A DNA stretch of 16,727 bases. It comes from an uncultured Streptococcus sp. (GTDB lineage Bacteria > Bacillota > Bacilli > Lactobacillales > Streptococcaceae). The notes beneath the pieces were generated by a model. It had not been told where the DNA came from. It was given only the letters and a program-made list of their open reading frames with translations, and made no database searches. A program made the position numbers and the translations under genes. The stretch covers positions 1 to 16,727 of the forward strand of contig CABSRC010000026.1 of NCBI GenBank assembly GCA_902480035.1, in the 5' to 3' direction. Below are positions 1 through 7,965 of this stretch, in pieces (position 1 is the first letter of the stretch; the number at the start of each line of letters is the position of its first letter).

Positions 1-570
1 ACAAAAGGTCAAATTACCGTAAATGGATATGATCTAACCGATCCAAAAACCAATGTTGATTTGGTCCGTGAAAATATCGGGATGGTTTTCCAACACTTCA
101 ACCTTTTCCCTCACATGAGCGTCCTTGAAAACATTATGTTTGCGCCAGTAGAGCACAAACTGATGACCCGAGAAGAAGCTCAAAAAGTCGGGATGGAATT
201 ATTGGAAAAAGTTGGACTCGCAGATAAAGCCGATGCCAATCCAAATAGTCTTTCCGGTGGTCAAAAACAACGTGTGGCCATTGCCCGTGGACTCGCCATG
301 AATCCAGATATTATGCTCTTTGACGAACCGACTTCTGCCCTTGACCCTGAGATGGTCGGAGATGTACTGAACGTTATGAAAGACTTGGCCAAGCAAGGGA
401 TGACCATGATTATCGTCACCCACGAGATGGGATTTGCCCGCCAAGTAGCCAACCGTGTCATCTTCACCGCAGATGGTGAATTCCTCGAAGACGGCAAACC
501 AGACCAAATTTTCGACAACCCACAACACCCACGTTTGAAAGAATTCTTGGACAAGGTTCTAAACGTTTAA
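1..570 (+). CDS. glnQ: Polar amino acid (glutamine-type) ABC transporter ATP-binding protein, 5'-truncated by window edge
   Basis: The reading frame is open from base 1 and gives 189 residues; family members are about 245 long, so roughly the first 55 residues with the Walker A loop lie outside the window. Seen in order: Q-loop VFQHFNLFPH, ABC signature LSGGQKQR, Walker B IMLFDEPTSALDP with the catalytic Glu, and the H-loop IIVTHEMGFA. The C-terminal IFDNPQHPRLKEFL pattern is typical of the HisP/GlnQ family of importer ATPases. Such a protein hydrolyses ATP at the inner face of the membrane to drive uptake of glutamine or another polar amino acid with a permease and a binding protein, which should lie upstream. 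The first ATG/TTG-like codon at 61 is internal and is not the true start. Substrate is inferred only from family resemblance. It is followed by its own terminator. Confidence 0.9.
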   Translation, partial: TKGQITVNGYDLTDPKTNVDLVRENIGMVFQHFNLFPHMSVLENIMFAPVEHKLMTREEAQKVGMELLEKVGLADKADANPNSLSGGQKQRVAIARGLAMNPDIMLFDEPTSALDPEMVGDVLNVMKDLAKQGMTMIIVTHEMGFARQVANRVIFTADGEFLEDGKPDQIFDNPQHPRLKEFLDKVLNV

Positions 571-599
571 AAAGATAAACTAACGAGTGGTTTTTGAAG

Positions 600-629
600 C
601 ATCTAGCAAAATTGCTAGATGTTTTTTTT
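600..629 (+). terminator. Rho-independent terminator of the glnQ-like gene
   Basis: A perfect stem CATCTAGC/GCTAGATG with a short A/T-rich loop is followed by eight T residues. It lies 30 bases after the stop codon of the amino acid ABC ATPase. Confidence 0.9.
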
Positions 630-634
630 AGACT

Positions 635-663
635 AAAAAAGCATTTTCAAACCTGAAAATGCT
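635..663 (-). terminator. Probable minus-strand terminator facing the leftward ABC exporter operon
   Basis: Palindrome GCATTTTCA-4nt-TGAAAATGC preceded on + by A6, which is T6 on the minus strand, so it reads as a Rho-independent terminator for leftward transcripts. It sits about 315 bp beyond the stop of the last exporter gene. This suggests either a long 3' UTR or an insertion between gene and terminator. It is contained in a 26-bp direct repeat. Confidence 0.6.
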
Positions 664-664
664 T
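639..664. repeat. 26-bp direct repeat, left copy (palindromic)
   Basis: This 26-mer matches 946-971 at 24 of 26 positions in the same orientation. The left copy is a perfect 11-bp palindrome with a 4-nt centre. The two copies bracket an approximately 280-bp gene-free segment. Confidence 0.75.
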
Positions 665-756
665 AGAATGTGGACTAACTATTTTAAAATAAAATAAGTA
701 AAGCGTTTCTAAAAGGAACAACAATGATTTTCAATTTTTAAAATTAATCAAGAAAA

Positions 757-927
757 TATTGAAACTTTCCGCTGTGAGAAAAGTGCTAGAAACAAATCAG
801 TTTCTAGCACTCGGGAGTTTTGAAACTTTAGGTTCAAAACTAAGTCATGGAACTTCCTGGATTGCTGAAATCATCCACTGGATAATTTCACCTAACGTCC
901 GTACTCACCTAAGGAAAGTTTTGAATA
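757..927. other. Candidate structured RNA or small repeat element (multi-branched fold)
   Basis: Gene-free segment between the glnQ-like gene and the ABC exporter operon. Nested inverted repeats seen: an outer helix 759-770 with 913-924 (ten Watson-Crick pairs plus two G-U on the + strand), continued by GTGAG 774-778 with CTCAC 904-908. It encloses three hairpins: 783-793/800-810 (11 bp perfect, 6-nt loop), 816-824/833-841 (9 bp perfect, 8-nt loop) and 866-876/880-890 (10 of 11 pairs, 3-nt loop). Together they would make a four-helix junction of about 165 nt. The outer-helix wobbles favour + transcription, but the mismatch in the last hairpin becomes G-U on the minus strand, so the strand is undecided. 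A 62-codon reading frame from 759 overlaps all of this, has no ribosome site and resembles nothing I know, so it is not called as a gene. It could be an intergenic mobile repeat, a 3' UTR element or a small RNA. Confidence 0.45.
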
Positions 928-945
928 TGTCTTTATCTTCAATCT

Positions 946-971
946 AAGCATTATCAAATCTGAAAATGCTT
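946..971. repeat. 26-bp direct repeat, right copy (terminator-like)
   Basis: Same orientation as 639-664 with two differences, one of which breaks a pair in the palindrome. It is followed on + by TTTT, so it could act as a weak + terminator for the candidate structured RNA. On the minus strand it lies just after the ABC exporter stop codon but lacks a T run. Confidence 0.7.
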
Positions 972-977
972 TTCATT

Positions 978-2720
978 TTAACTAATCTGTTGCTGAGCTG
1001 TCTGCATCTTGTAGTAAACACCTTGTGCTTGCATTAGCTCTTCATGAGTGCCATGCTCAACAATATCGCCATCCACCATGACAAGGATCATATCGGCATT
1101 TTGAATGGTCGATAAGCGGTGAGCAATGATAAAGCTGGTCCGTCCCTTCATGAGCTGATGAAAGGCGTCTTGAATCAAGACTTCAGTCCGAGTATCGATG
1201 GACGATGTCGCCTCATCCAAGATCAAAATCTTAGGAACCGAAAGGAAAACACGCGCAATCGTTAAGAGTTGGCGTTGACCTTGGGACAAAGACTCTCCAG
1301 CATCTGAAAGATAAGTATCATACCCTTGTGGCAACTGCCGGATAAAGAAATCCGCATTGGCTGCTTTGGCTGCTTCTATCACTTCCTCTCTGGTCGCATC
1401 TGGACGAGAAAAGGCGATATTTTCATGAATGGTCCCAACCTTAAGCCAGGTTTCTTGTAGAACCATGCCAAACTGTTGGCGGTAGGAAGCACGGGTGTAG
1501 TCCGTAATCGGCACCCCATCAATCGTAATCATCCCAGAGTTCACAGGGTAGAAACGCATGAGCAGATTGATCAAGGTCGACTTCCCTGCTCCTGTAGGCC
1601 CTACAATCGCTACCTTACTAGCGGCTGGAACCTGAATGGTTAAATCTTTGATCAAGGTCCGTCCTAAATCATAGCCAAATGTGACGTGCTCAAAGCCAAT
1701 CGCTCCTTTAACATTCTGCGTTTCCAAAAATTGATGACCAGTTTCCTCAATCTCATCTTGATCCAATACGCTGTACAAGCGCTCTGCGCAGGCAAGGGCA
1801 CTTTGGAGTTCTGACAAGACAGAGGAAATATCATTAAATGGCTTGGTGTATTGGTTGACATAATTGAGAAAGGTCACTAATTGACCAACTGTGAAGTGAG
1901 AACCTGAAATGATTCGAACCGCACCAAATCCAGCCACCACTGCATAAATCAAGGCATTCACAAAGCGAGTCGCAGGATTGACAGTAGAAGAATAAAAGAT
2001 AGCAGATTGGGAATACTTAGCGTAGGTTTCATTAGTCTCCTTAAAGGACTTACGGAATTGATCCTGAGCGTTAAAAGACTGGATCAAACTTTCTTGCGTC
2101 AAAGACTCTTCGATCAACTGAGTTTGCAGGCCACGCGCCTTGGTCTGCTCTTGGAAAAGCGTATAGGAGCGCTTGGCAATAAAACGAGCAATCAAAAGAG
2201 ACAAAGGAGTCAAGACCAGAACCGCTACCATCATAAAGAAATCCAGCTCTGCCATGGTTACAATGGTCACAAGAATAGTTAAGAGTCCAACAAAGAACTG
2301 GTTGAAGACCATGAGAAGCCCGCTATTGAGTTGCTCCACATCGGTCGTGAGACGACTGACGAAGTCCCCACTCCCTTGCTTATCCAGATAAGATAAGGGC
2401 AAGCGGTGAACTTTTTCCATCACTTCTGCCCTTAGGTTTTGGCTAAAACGATAGACCAATTGATTATAGAGAAGAGGATTGATCCATTGAATCAAGGTAT
2501 TTGCCAAAATAATCAGCACCATTTGGATCAAAACTGGCAATAAGACTTTCATTCCTTGAGGATTGATGACCAAGTCAACCGCATGTCCAATCAAGATCGG
2601 TAACCAAACCGTTAAGGCTACTTGAGCAATTGTCCCGATACTGGCTAGAATCAGGAGACCGGGATGGTGAGCAAAATCTCTAAACAGACGTTTTAAATAA
2701 CTAGAACGTTTTTGACTCAT
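978..2720 (-). CDS. Heterodimeric ABC exporter, consensus half (ATPase-permease fusion)
   Basis: 580 residues: an N-terminal type I exporter membrane domain (roughly 20-310, about six helices) followed by a nucleotide-binding domain. Seen: Walker A GPTGAGKS (374-381), Q-loop near 421, signature LSQGQ (478-482), Walker B ILILDEATS with catalytic Glu503, and H-loop IIAHRLST with His534. All ATP-hydrolysis residues are present in this half, but its signature is LSQGQ, not LSGGQ. That pairs with the degenerate site of the partner, as in the TM287/288 class of heterodimers (known for the family). The ATG overlaps the stop of the preceding gene by 4 nt (ATGA) and has GGAGG about 5 nt upstream, so the two halves are translationally coupled. 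Likely role: ATP-driven export of drugs, lipids or peptides across the cytoplasmic membrane; the substrate cannot be read from sequence. The nearest named idea is the streptococcal multidrug-type MsbA/LmrCD group. Confidence 0.9.
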   Translation of the reverse strand: MSQKRSSYLKRLFRDFAHHPGLLILASIGTIAQVALTVWLPILIGHAVDLVINPQGMKVLLPVLIQMVLIILANTLIQWINPLLYNQLVYRFSQNLRAEVMEKVHRLPLSYLDKQGSGDFVSRLTTDVEQLNSGLLMVFNQFFVGLLTILVTIVTMAELDFFMMVAVLVLTPLSLLIARFIAKRSYTLFQEQTKARGLQTQLIEESLTQESLIQSFNAQDQFRKSFKETNETYAKYSQSAIFYSSTVNPATRFVNALIYAVVAGFGAVRIISGSHFTVGQLVTFLNYVNQYTKPFNDISSVLSELQSALACAERLYSVLDQDEIEETGHQFLETQNVKGAIGFEHVTFGYDLGRTLIKDLTIQVPAASKVAIVGPTGAGKSTLINLLMRFYPVNSGMITIDGVPITDYTRASYRQQFGMVLQETWLKVGTIHENIAFSRPDATREEVIEAAKAANADFFIRQLPQGYDTYLSDAGESLSQGQRQLLTIARVFLSVPKILILDEATSSIDTRTEVLIQDAFHQLMKGRTSFIIAHRLSTIQNADMILVMVDGDIVEHGTHEELMQAQGVYYKMQTAQQQIS

Positions 2721-4444
2721 GCTTCCTCCCTCCCGTGTTGTGAATCATGAATTTCTTGATAAATCTCATTCGTGGACAAGAGGAAATCATGATTTCCCAG
2801 TCCTACTTGATGCCCCTTATTCAAGACCAAAATCTGATCAGCCGACTTGAGACTATTGGTTCGTTGAGATACTAAGATCAAACTTGTGTCACTCAATTCG
2901 TCCTTAATAGATTTTAAGAGACGAGCCTCCGTCAAATAATCCAGGGCAGAAGTCGAATCATCCAAAATCAAGAAAGGGGCCTTTTTCAAAAGAGCACGCG
3001 CAATGGTCAAACGCTGGCGTTGGCCACCTGAAAAATTTCGACCAAAGGCTTCTACCGGCTCATCCAGCTGTCCTTCTTTTTCACGGACAAAATCAGCCGC
3101 CTGAGCCGTTTCTAGAGCCCACCACAAATCATCTTCAGACACCTTTCCTTCCATCCCTAATAAAAGATTGGAGCGGATAGTTCCTCTAAAGAGCTCTGCC
3201 TTCTGCGGGACAACAGCTACCCACTCCCGCCACTCCTTGAGACTTTTAGGAGAATGACCTTGATGATAGAGGGCTAATTTTCCCTGACTAACAGCATACA
3301 GATGACTCAATAACTGAACAAGGGTGGACTTCCCAGATCCTGTACCACCGATAATTCCCAGCATCTGTCCTTGGTCAAGATCAAAGGAAATTCCCTCTAG
3401 GGCTGGGCTTGAAGCCGTTGGATAGGTGAAAGAAACTTCCTCTGCACTGATCGCTTCTTGTTCTGTTGCGGTTTCCTCTGTCAAAGCTTCTAGGAGGTCT
3501 TCTTCTTTCAAATAAAAGATCTCTTGTACCCGCTTGGCTGAAATATAGCTGACATTTAAAGACGTGACCAGCATAGCCAGCTTGATCAATTCTGTTAAAA
3601 TTTGCAATAAATAATTGACCAGAGCGACCAACATCCCTTGAGTCAGAAGACCAGCAGAGATATTCAACTGTCCCTGCCAAATAACACAGACTAAGGTCGT
3701 ATTGACCACAAGGAAGGTCAAGGGACTAACCAAACTAGACCAGATACCAGCGCGAATTTGCCAGACTTTGTAGTCCTGATTGACCTCTCTAAAATCTTCT
3801 AATTCACTAGCCTGTTGTCCAAAGGCCCGAATCACCCGCATACCTTGAAATTGCTGACGCGTCACCGTGACCATCCTGTCTGTGATTTTCCGAATCTTAG
3901 CAAAGAGCGGATTGACAATCCGAGACATGATAACAATAATCAGCGTCAAAATGTCCACCATCCCCAAGAACCAAAGGGTTAATTTCGGACTGATCGTAAA
4001 GGCCATGATAATAGAGCCAAAGACAATAATCGGCGCCCTTAAAAAGAGGCGCAAGAAGAGATTGATCCCAACCTGGATTTGATAAGTATCAGAAGTGAGA
4101 CGGGTTACCAAACTAGATGTACCGATTCTATCTCGTTTTTCCTTTGAAAGGGACAAGATCTTATCATACAAATCCTTGGTCATCTCACGGGTAAATCCGA
4201 CAGCTGCTTTAGATGAAAAATACTGAGCCGTAATGGCAACGACGACACCAAAGCTAGCAAATAAAAACAAAGCACCAACCATCATCACCACTCCGCTCGT
4301 TTCCTTTTTCGGAATGACCTGATCGACTAAGTGGGCAATGATTAAAGGCACGCACAATTCAAAGATAGCTTCTAATAGTTTAAATACAGGACCTAAAATA
4401 GTTTCCGTTAGATAGCCCTTAAAATACTTCAATAATGATGTCAT
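2717..4444 (-). CDS. Heterodimeric ABC exporter, half with degenerate ATP site
   Basis: 575 residues with a six-helix membrane domain (about 15-300) and a nucleotide-binding domain. Walker A GGTGSGKS (366-373) and the signature FSGGQ (471-475) are intact. The Walker B reads LILDDSTS, with Asp496 where the catalytic Glu should be, and the H-loop reads LVSQRTN with Gln527 in place of His. These two changes define the non-hydrolytic site of heterodimeric exporters such as TM287/288 and LmrCD. Its FSGGQ completes the active site of the other half. The start ATG follows GGGGAG with short spacing. The gene lies 36 bp after the DUF1003 gene and overlaps the second half by 4 nt. A TTGACT-17-GATAAA pair overlapping the DUF1003 stop could be an internal promoter, but it is weak. 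Substrate unknown. Confidence 0.9.
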   Translation of the reverse strand: MTSLLKYFKGYLTETILGPVFKLLEAIFELCVPLIIAHLVDQVIPKKETSGVVMMVGALFLFASFGVVVAITAQYFSSKAAVGFTREMTKDLYDKILSLSKEKRDRIGTSSLVTRLTSDTYQIQVGINLFLRLFLRAPIIVFGSIIMAFTISPKLTLWFLGMVDILTLIIVIMSRIVNPLFAKIRKITDRMVTVTRQQFQGMRVIRAFGQQASELEDFREVNQDYKVWQIRAGIWSSLVSPLTFLVVNTTLVCVIWQGQLNISAGLLTQGMLVALVNYLLQILTELIKLAMLVTSLNVSYISAKRVQEIFYLKEEDLLEALTEETATEQEAISAEEVSFTYPTASSPALEGISFDLDQGQMLGIIGGTGSGKSTLVQLLSHLYAVSQGKLALYHQGHSPKSLKEWREWVAVVPQKAELFRGTIRSNLLLGMEGKVSEDDLWWALETAQAADFVREKEGQLDEPVEAFGRNFSGGQRQRLTIARALLKKAPFLILDDSTSALDYLTEARLLKSIKDELSDTSLILVSQRTNSLKSADQILVLNKGHQVGLGNHDFLLSTNEIYQEIHDSQHGREEA

Positions 4445-4480
4445 CGTCTCCCCATTCTCTTTATCTGGATATATGATTGA

Positions 4481-5209
4481 TCAGTCAACTTCTTCTTTAG
4501 CTTGGTTCATCTCTTGACGCAATTGGGTCACTTGATTAGACAAAGAAACCAACAATTCGGTTTGCAATTTTTGAATCTCTAGTAGATCCGTCTGATCTTG
4601 TTGCACCATATGGTCAATCTTTGTATGGAGCAAACGAATTTCTCGTTCCGATTCCATATTGACGTTAAAGTCATTTCGTGCTTGCAGGCGATCATAATCT
4701 GCCGCACGATTTTGACTCATCATGATTAAAGGAGCTTGAATCGCTGCAATCGTAGACAGGGCAAGATTGAGCAAAATGAAAGGATAAGGATCAAAATTCC
4801 AGCCAAAAGGATGCAAGACATTCATCAACATCCAAATTGCCATCATAAGAATGAAACTGATAATAAATGTCCAAGACCCGCCAAAGCGTGCAACTGAATC
4901 CGCCACCCGCTGACCAAAGGTATAGCTAGCCGTCAAGCGATCTTCAACGTTAAAGGGACGCTCACTTTCAGGCATAACAGCAGTTACTTGCTGTTTAATC
5001 GCTTCGTTCTTATCATTGGCTCTGTCAATAATCTGACCTAGATAATCCATGCAATATTGGCTTAAATTTTTGTAAGTAATAAAATCATCCATTTGACTTT
5101 CAGGATAAGAGGACTTGAGCATCTGTTGAATGGTGTGGTCTAGATCTACAATCAAAGACCCTTGTCCATCCTCATATTCTTTTCCATCAATGATATCTCT
5201 TTTCAGCAT
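4481..5209 (-). CDS. DUF1003 family membrane protein
   Basis: 242 residues from the chosen start. The middle matches the DUF1003 pattern: a conserved FGQRVADSVARFGGSWTF entry, two hydrophobic helices (about 113-132 and 142-163), then APLIMMSQNRAADYDRL and a Glu/Arg-rich stretch. A long C-terminal coiled-coil-like tail (about 185-240) rich in Gln, Leu and Glu follows. Both ends are probably cytoplasmic. The ATG at 5209 is preferred because AAAGGA lies 6 nt before it; the ATG at 5224 would add five residues and has no ribosome site. The gene is 36 bp upstream of a heterodimeric ABC exporter on the same strand, so they may be co-transcribed. The function of DUF1003 proteins is not established, and no catalytic motif is visible. 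Confidence 0.85.
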   Translation of the reverse strand: MLKRDIIDGKEYEDGQGSLIVDLDHTIQQMLKSSYPESQMDDFITYKNLSQYCMDYLGQIIDRANDKNEAIKQQVTAVMPESERPFNVEDRLTASYTFGQRVADSVARFGGSWTFIISFILMMAIWMLMNVLHPFGWNFDPYPFILLNLALSTIAAIQAPLIMMSQNRAADYDRLQARNDFNVNMESEREIRLLHTKIDHMVQQDQTDLLEIQKLQTELLVSLSNQVTQLRQEMNQAKEEVD

Positions 5210-5247
5210 AGAAATTCCTTTCATAGTTTTTGGACCAGATAAAAGTT

Positions 5248-5269
5248 AAAAACGCCTAATGGCGTTTTT
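5248..5269 (-). terminator. asnS terminator, possibly bidirectional
   Basis: Perfect 9-bp stem AAAAACGCC-TAAT-GGCGTTTTT directly after the asnS stop codon, with T5 on either strand. It separates asnS from the DUF1003-ABC group. Confidence 0.85.
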
Positions 5270-5276
5270 ACGTCTA

Positions 5277-6623
5277 TTAAGGTTTGATACGGTGCAACAT
5301 ACGTGGGAATGGGATCGCTTCACGGATGTGTTTCGTTCCAGCTGCGAAGGTTACCATACGCTCGATACCAATACCGAATCCACCGTGTGGTACTGTACCG
5401 TATTTACGAAGGTCAAGATAGAATTCATATTCTGTACGATCCATACCAAGTGATTCCATCTTCGCTACAAGGGCATCGTAGTCTTCCTCACGCATAGAAC
5501 CACCGATGATTTCTCCATAACCTTCTGGCGCAAGCAAGTCTGCACAAAGCACGCGATCTGGGTTACCAGGAACTGGTTTCATGTAGAAAGCCTTGATGTC
5601 AGCTGGATAGTTGATCACAAATGTTGGTATACCAAAGTGGTTTGAAATCCACGTTTCGTGTGGTGAGCCGAAGTCATCCCCATGTTCCAAATGTTCGTAA
5701 TCTGCATCTTCATCATTTTCATGCTCTTGCAAGAGATCAATGGCTTCATCGTAAGTGATGCGTTTGAATGGCTCTGCAATATAACGTTTCAAGAGCTCTG
5801 TATCACGTTCCAAGGTTTCCAAGGCTTGAGGAGCACGATCTAGAACACCTTGAAGCAACGCTTTAACATAAGCTTCTTGCAAGTCAAGTGACTCATCATG
5901 TGTCAAGTATGAGTACTCCGCGTCCATCATCCAGAACTCAGTCAAGTGACGACGAGTCTTAGATTTTTCAGCACGGAATACTGGACCAAAGTCAAAGACG
6001 CGACCAAGGGCCATAGCACCAGCTTCAAGATAAAGCTGACCTGATTGACTCAAGTAAGCTGGTGTTCCAAAGTAGTCTGTTTCGAAAAGTTCTGTAGAAT
6101 CTTCTGCTGCATTTCCAGAAAGAATTGGGCTATCAAATTTCATAAAGCCGTTCTTATCAAAGAACTCATAAGTTGCATAAATGATGGCGTTACGGATTTG
6201 CATCACAGCAACTTGCTTACGTGAACGCAACCACAAATGACGGTTGTCCATCAAGAAATCTGTTCCGTGTTCTTTTGGCGTGATTGGGTAATCTTGCGAT
6301 TCACCGATGACTTCGATGTCTGTAATATCCAGCTCATAACCAAATTTTGAGCGCTCATCTTCTTTGACAATCCCTGTCACAAAGACTGACGTTTCTTGGC
6401 TCAAGCGTTTGATAGTATCAAATTTTTCAATTCCCACTTCTTCCCCAAATTTTTCAATAAAGTTTGGTTTAAAAGCTACACCTTGGAAAAAGGCAGTCCC
6501 GTCACGCAATTGCAAGAAAGCAATTTTCCCTTTTCCTGATTTGTTAGCAACCCAAGCACCGATGGTCACTTCTTGACCAACATAGTCTTTTACTTCGATG
6601 ATAGTAATCCGTTTTGTCATCAT
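5277..6623 (-). CDS. asnS: Asparaginyl-tRNA synthetase
   Basis: 448 residues, the usual length. It charges tRNA-Asn with asparagine using ATP in the cytoplasm. Seen: an N-terminal OB-fold anticodon-binding domain (about 15-105, VTIGAWV, IAFLQLRDGT), then the class II catalytic core with motif 1 near 154-168, motif 2 FRAEKSKTRRHLTEFWMMD from 216 and motif 3 GFGIGIERM from 415 with Arg422. The end MLHRIKP is typical of AsnS. The start is MM; AAAGGAAG lies a few bases upstream and fits either Met. It has its own extended -10 promoter and terminator. The neighbouring aspC and ypmB-like genes repeat the Bacillus ypmB-aspB-asnS order. A decayed copy of its 3' end lies at 12889-13021. Confidence 0.98.
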   Translation of the reverse strand: MMTKRITIIEVKDYVGQEVTIGAWVANKSGKGKIAFLQLRDGTAFFQGVAFKPNFIEKFGEEVGIEKFDTIKRLSQETSVFVTGIVKEDERSKFGYELDITDIEVIGESQDYPITPKEHGTDFLMDNRHLWLRSRKQVAVMQIRNAIIYATYEFFDKNGFMKFDSPILSGNAAEDSTELFETDYFGTPAYLSQSGQLYLEAGAMALGRVFDFGPVFRAEKSKTRRHLTEFWMMDAEYSYLTHDESLDLQEAYVKALLQGVLDRAPQALETLERDTELLKRYIAEPFKRITYDEAIDLLQEHENDEDADYEHLEHGDDFGSPHETWISNHFGIPTFVINYPADIKAFYMKPVPGNPDRVLCADLLAPEGYGEIIGGSMREEDYDALVAKMESLGMDRTEYEFYLDLRKYGTVPHGGFGIGIERMVTFAAGTKHIREAIPFPRMLHRIKP

Positions 6624-6670
6624 TCATCTTCCTTTTCTCGTTAAACTTGTCCGAAGACATTATCTTCTTT

Positions 6671-6679
6671 ATTGTATCA
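6671..6679 (-). promoter_or_regulatory. asnS promoter, extended -10
   Basis: On the minus strand TGA-TACAAT forms an extended -10 with no clear -35. Transcription would begin near 6664 and give a leader of about 40 nt with the Shine-Dalgarno sequence AAAGGAAG. No T-box-like leader fits in this space. Confidence 0.55.
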
Positions 6680-6730
6680 TAAAGAGGCTTTCAGTGCTAG
6701 ATTCTACCTGTGAAAAGCTGATTTTTTTAA

Positions 6731-6762
6731 AGAAAAAGATCCTCAGCTCAAAGCTAAGGATC
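6731..6762 (-). terminator. aspC terminator
   Basis: Minus-strand stem GATCCTTAGC/GCTGAGGATC (one G-U pair, 5-nt loop) followed by T5. It begins 9 bases after the aspC stop codon, so asnS is mainly transcribed separately. Confidence 0.8.
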
Positions 6763-6770
6763 CGATATGT

Positions 6771-7949
6771 TTAATTTTCCATAAAGGCCTTGAGTCGACG
6801 AACAGCTTCTTTGAGGGTATCCAAATCTGTCGCATAAGACAAGCGAACATTTTCAGGGGCACCAAAACCTGCACCGGTGACGAGAGCTACTTCAGCTTCT
6901 TCCAAAATTGCTGTGGTAAATTCCGTCACATCCGTGTAACCCTTCATCTCCATGGCCTTCTTTACATTTGGAAAGAGATAGAAGGCTCCTTGAGGTTTGA
7001 TAGCTTCAAAACCAGGTACTTCATTTAACAAAGGATAAATGGTATTCAAGCGCTCTTCAAAAGCTTGGCGCATGATCTCAATAGAAGATTGGTCTCCGGT
7101 TAGGGCTTCGATGGCAGCATACTGGGAAACTGTCGTCAAATTAGAAGTTGTTTGGCTGATCACCTTGGCCATAGCTCCGATAATCTCAGGATCCCCCACT
7201 GCAAACCCAACACGCCATCCAGTCATGGCATAGGTTTTGGAAACTCCGTTAATCACGATGGTTTGCTTGCGAATCGCTTCTGACAAGCTAGAAATTGGCG
7301 TGAAAGTATTGCCATTATAGACCAAACGACCATAGATATCATCTGCCAAAATCAAGATGTCGTGCTCAACAGCCCAGTTCCCAATCGCTTCTAGTTCTTC
7401 TTTACTGTAGATCATCCCTGTTGGATTGGATGGCGAATTTAGCAAGACAACCTTGGTCTTATCTGTCCGTGCTGCTTCCAGTTGCTCAACCGTTGCTTTG
7501 AAGTGATTTTCTTCTGTTGTTTGGAAAGTAACGGGTGTTCCTTCAACCATCTTGACCTGGTCCACATAAGAAACCCAGCAAGGTGTTGGAATGATGACTT
7601 CATCACCTGGATTGATAACAGAAGTAAAGAAGGCATAAAGAATAAACTTGGCGCCAGTGCCGACCACTACTTCATTGCGGCTGACAGCATAGCCATAAAA
7701 CTCTTTCATATAGTCACTAATGGCATCCTTCAATTCTGGAAGTCCAGACGCTACCGTATAAAAGCTAGCCCGACCATCCTCGATCGATGCGACTGCTGCT
7801 TCTTGAATGTTTTTTGGAGTCGCAAAGTCAGGTTGACCAAGCGTCAAACTCAAGATATCACGACCTTCAGCTGCCAAAGCTTTGGCACGCGCATTTGCAG
7901 CCAAAGTCACGCTTTCTTCCATTTCCAATACACGATTTGATAATTTCAT
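6771..7949 (-). CDS. aspC: Class I aspartate aminotransferase (PLP-dependent)
   Basis: 392 residues, typical for the AspB/AspC subgroup I-gamma. It interconverts aspartate plus 2-oxoglutarate and oxaloacetate plus glutamate. Seen: substrate loop SLTLGQPDFATP (34-45), GTGAKFILY (97-105), NSPSNPTG (171-178), ADDIYG (202-207) and the PLP lysine in INGVSKTYAMTGWRVGF (Lys238, Arg246). AGGAGG stands 4 nt before the ATG. It starts 16 bp after the ypmB-like gene, so the two are probably co-transcribed, and is followed by a terminator. Placement beside asnS links supply of aspartate with asparagine use. Related enzymes can prefer other amino acids, so the exact substrate is an inference from family and context. 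Confidence 0.93.
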   Translation of the reverse strand: MKLSNRVLEMEESVTLAANARAKALAAEGRDILSLTLGQPDFATPKNIQEAAVASIEDGRASFYTVASGLPELKDAISDYMKEFYGYAVSRNEVVVGTGAKFILYAFFTSVINPGDEVIIPTPCWVSYVDQVKMVEGTPVTFQTTEENHFKATVEQLEAARTDKTKVVLLNSPSNPTGMIYSKEELEAIGNWAVEHDILILADDIYGRLVYNGNTFTPISSLSEAIRKQTIVINGVSKTYAMTGWRVGFAVGDPEIIGAMAKVISQTTSNLTTVSQYAAIEALTGDQSSIEIMRQAFEERLNTIYPLLNEVPGFEAIKPQGAFYLFPNVKKAMEMKGYTDVTEFTTAILEEAEVALVTGAGFGAPENVRLSYATDLDTLKEAVRRLKAFMEN

Positions 7950-7965
7950 ATTTCCTCCTCAAATC

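Noticed and set aside
759..947. 62-codon reading frame in the glnQ-ABC spacer
   Set aside because: No ribosome site, no recognisable family, and the region is made of inverted repeats that better explain its conservation of form. Treated as a structured element.
978..4444. Assignment of the exporter pair as the fluoroquinolone exporter PatA/PatB
   Set aside because: I cannot confirm orthology by eye, and the two genes are adjacent and coupled, so no symbol is given.
4445..4490. TTGACT-17-GATAAA promoter for the ABC pair
   Set aside because: Poor -10 match and overlap with the DUF1003 stop; noted only in the gene entry.
5210..5224. Earlier ATG of the DUF1003 gene
   Set aside because: No Shine-Dalgarno; the AAAGGA before the ATG at 5209 is better placed.
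6624..6770. T-box riboswitch before asnS
   Set aside because: The mapped leader is only about 40 nt long after the extended -10, too short, and no specifier stem or T-box motif is visible.
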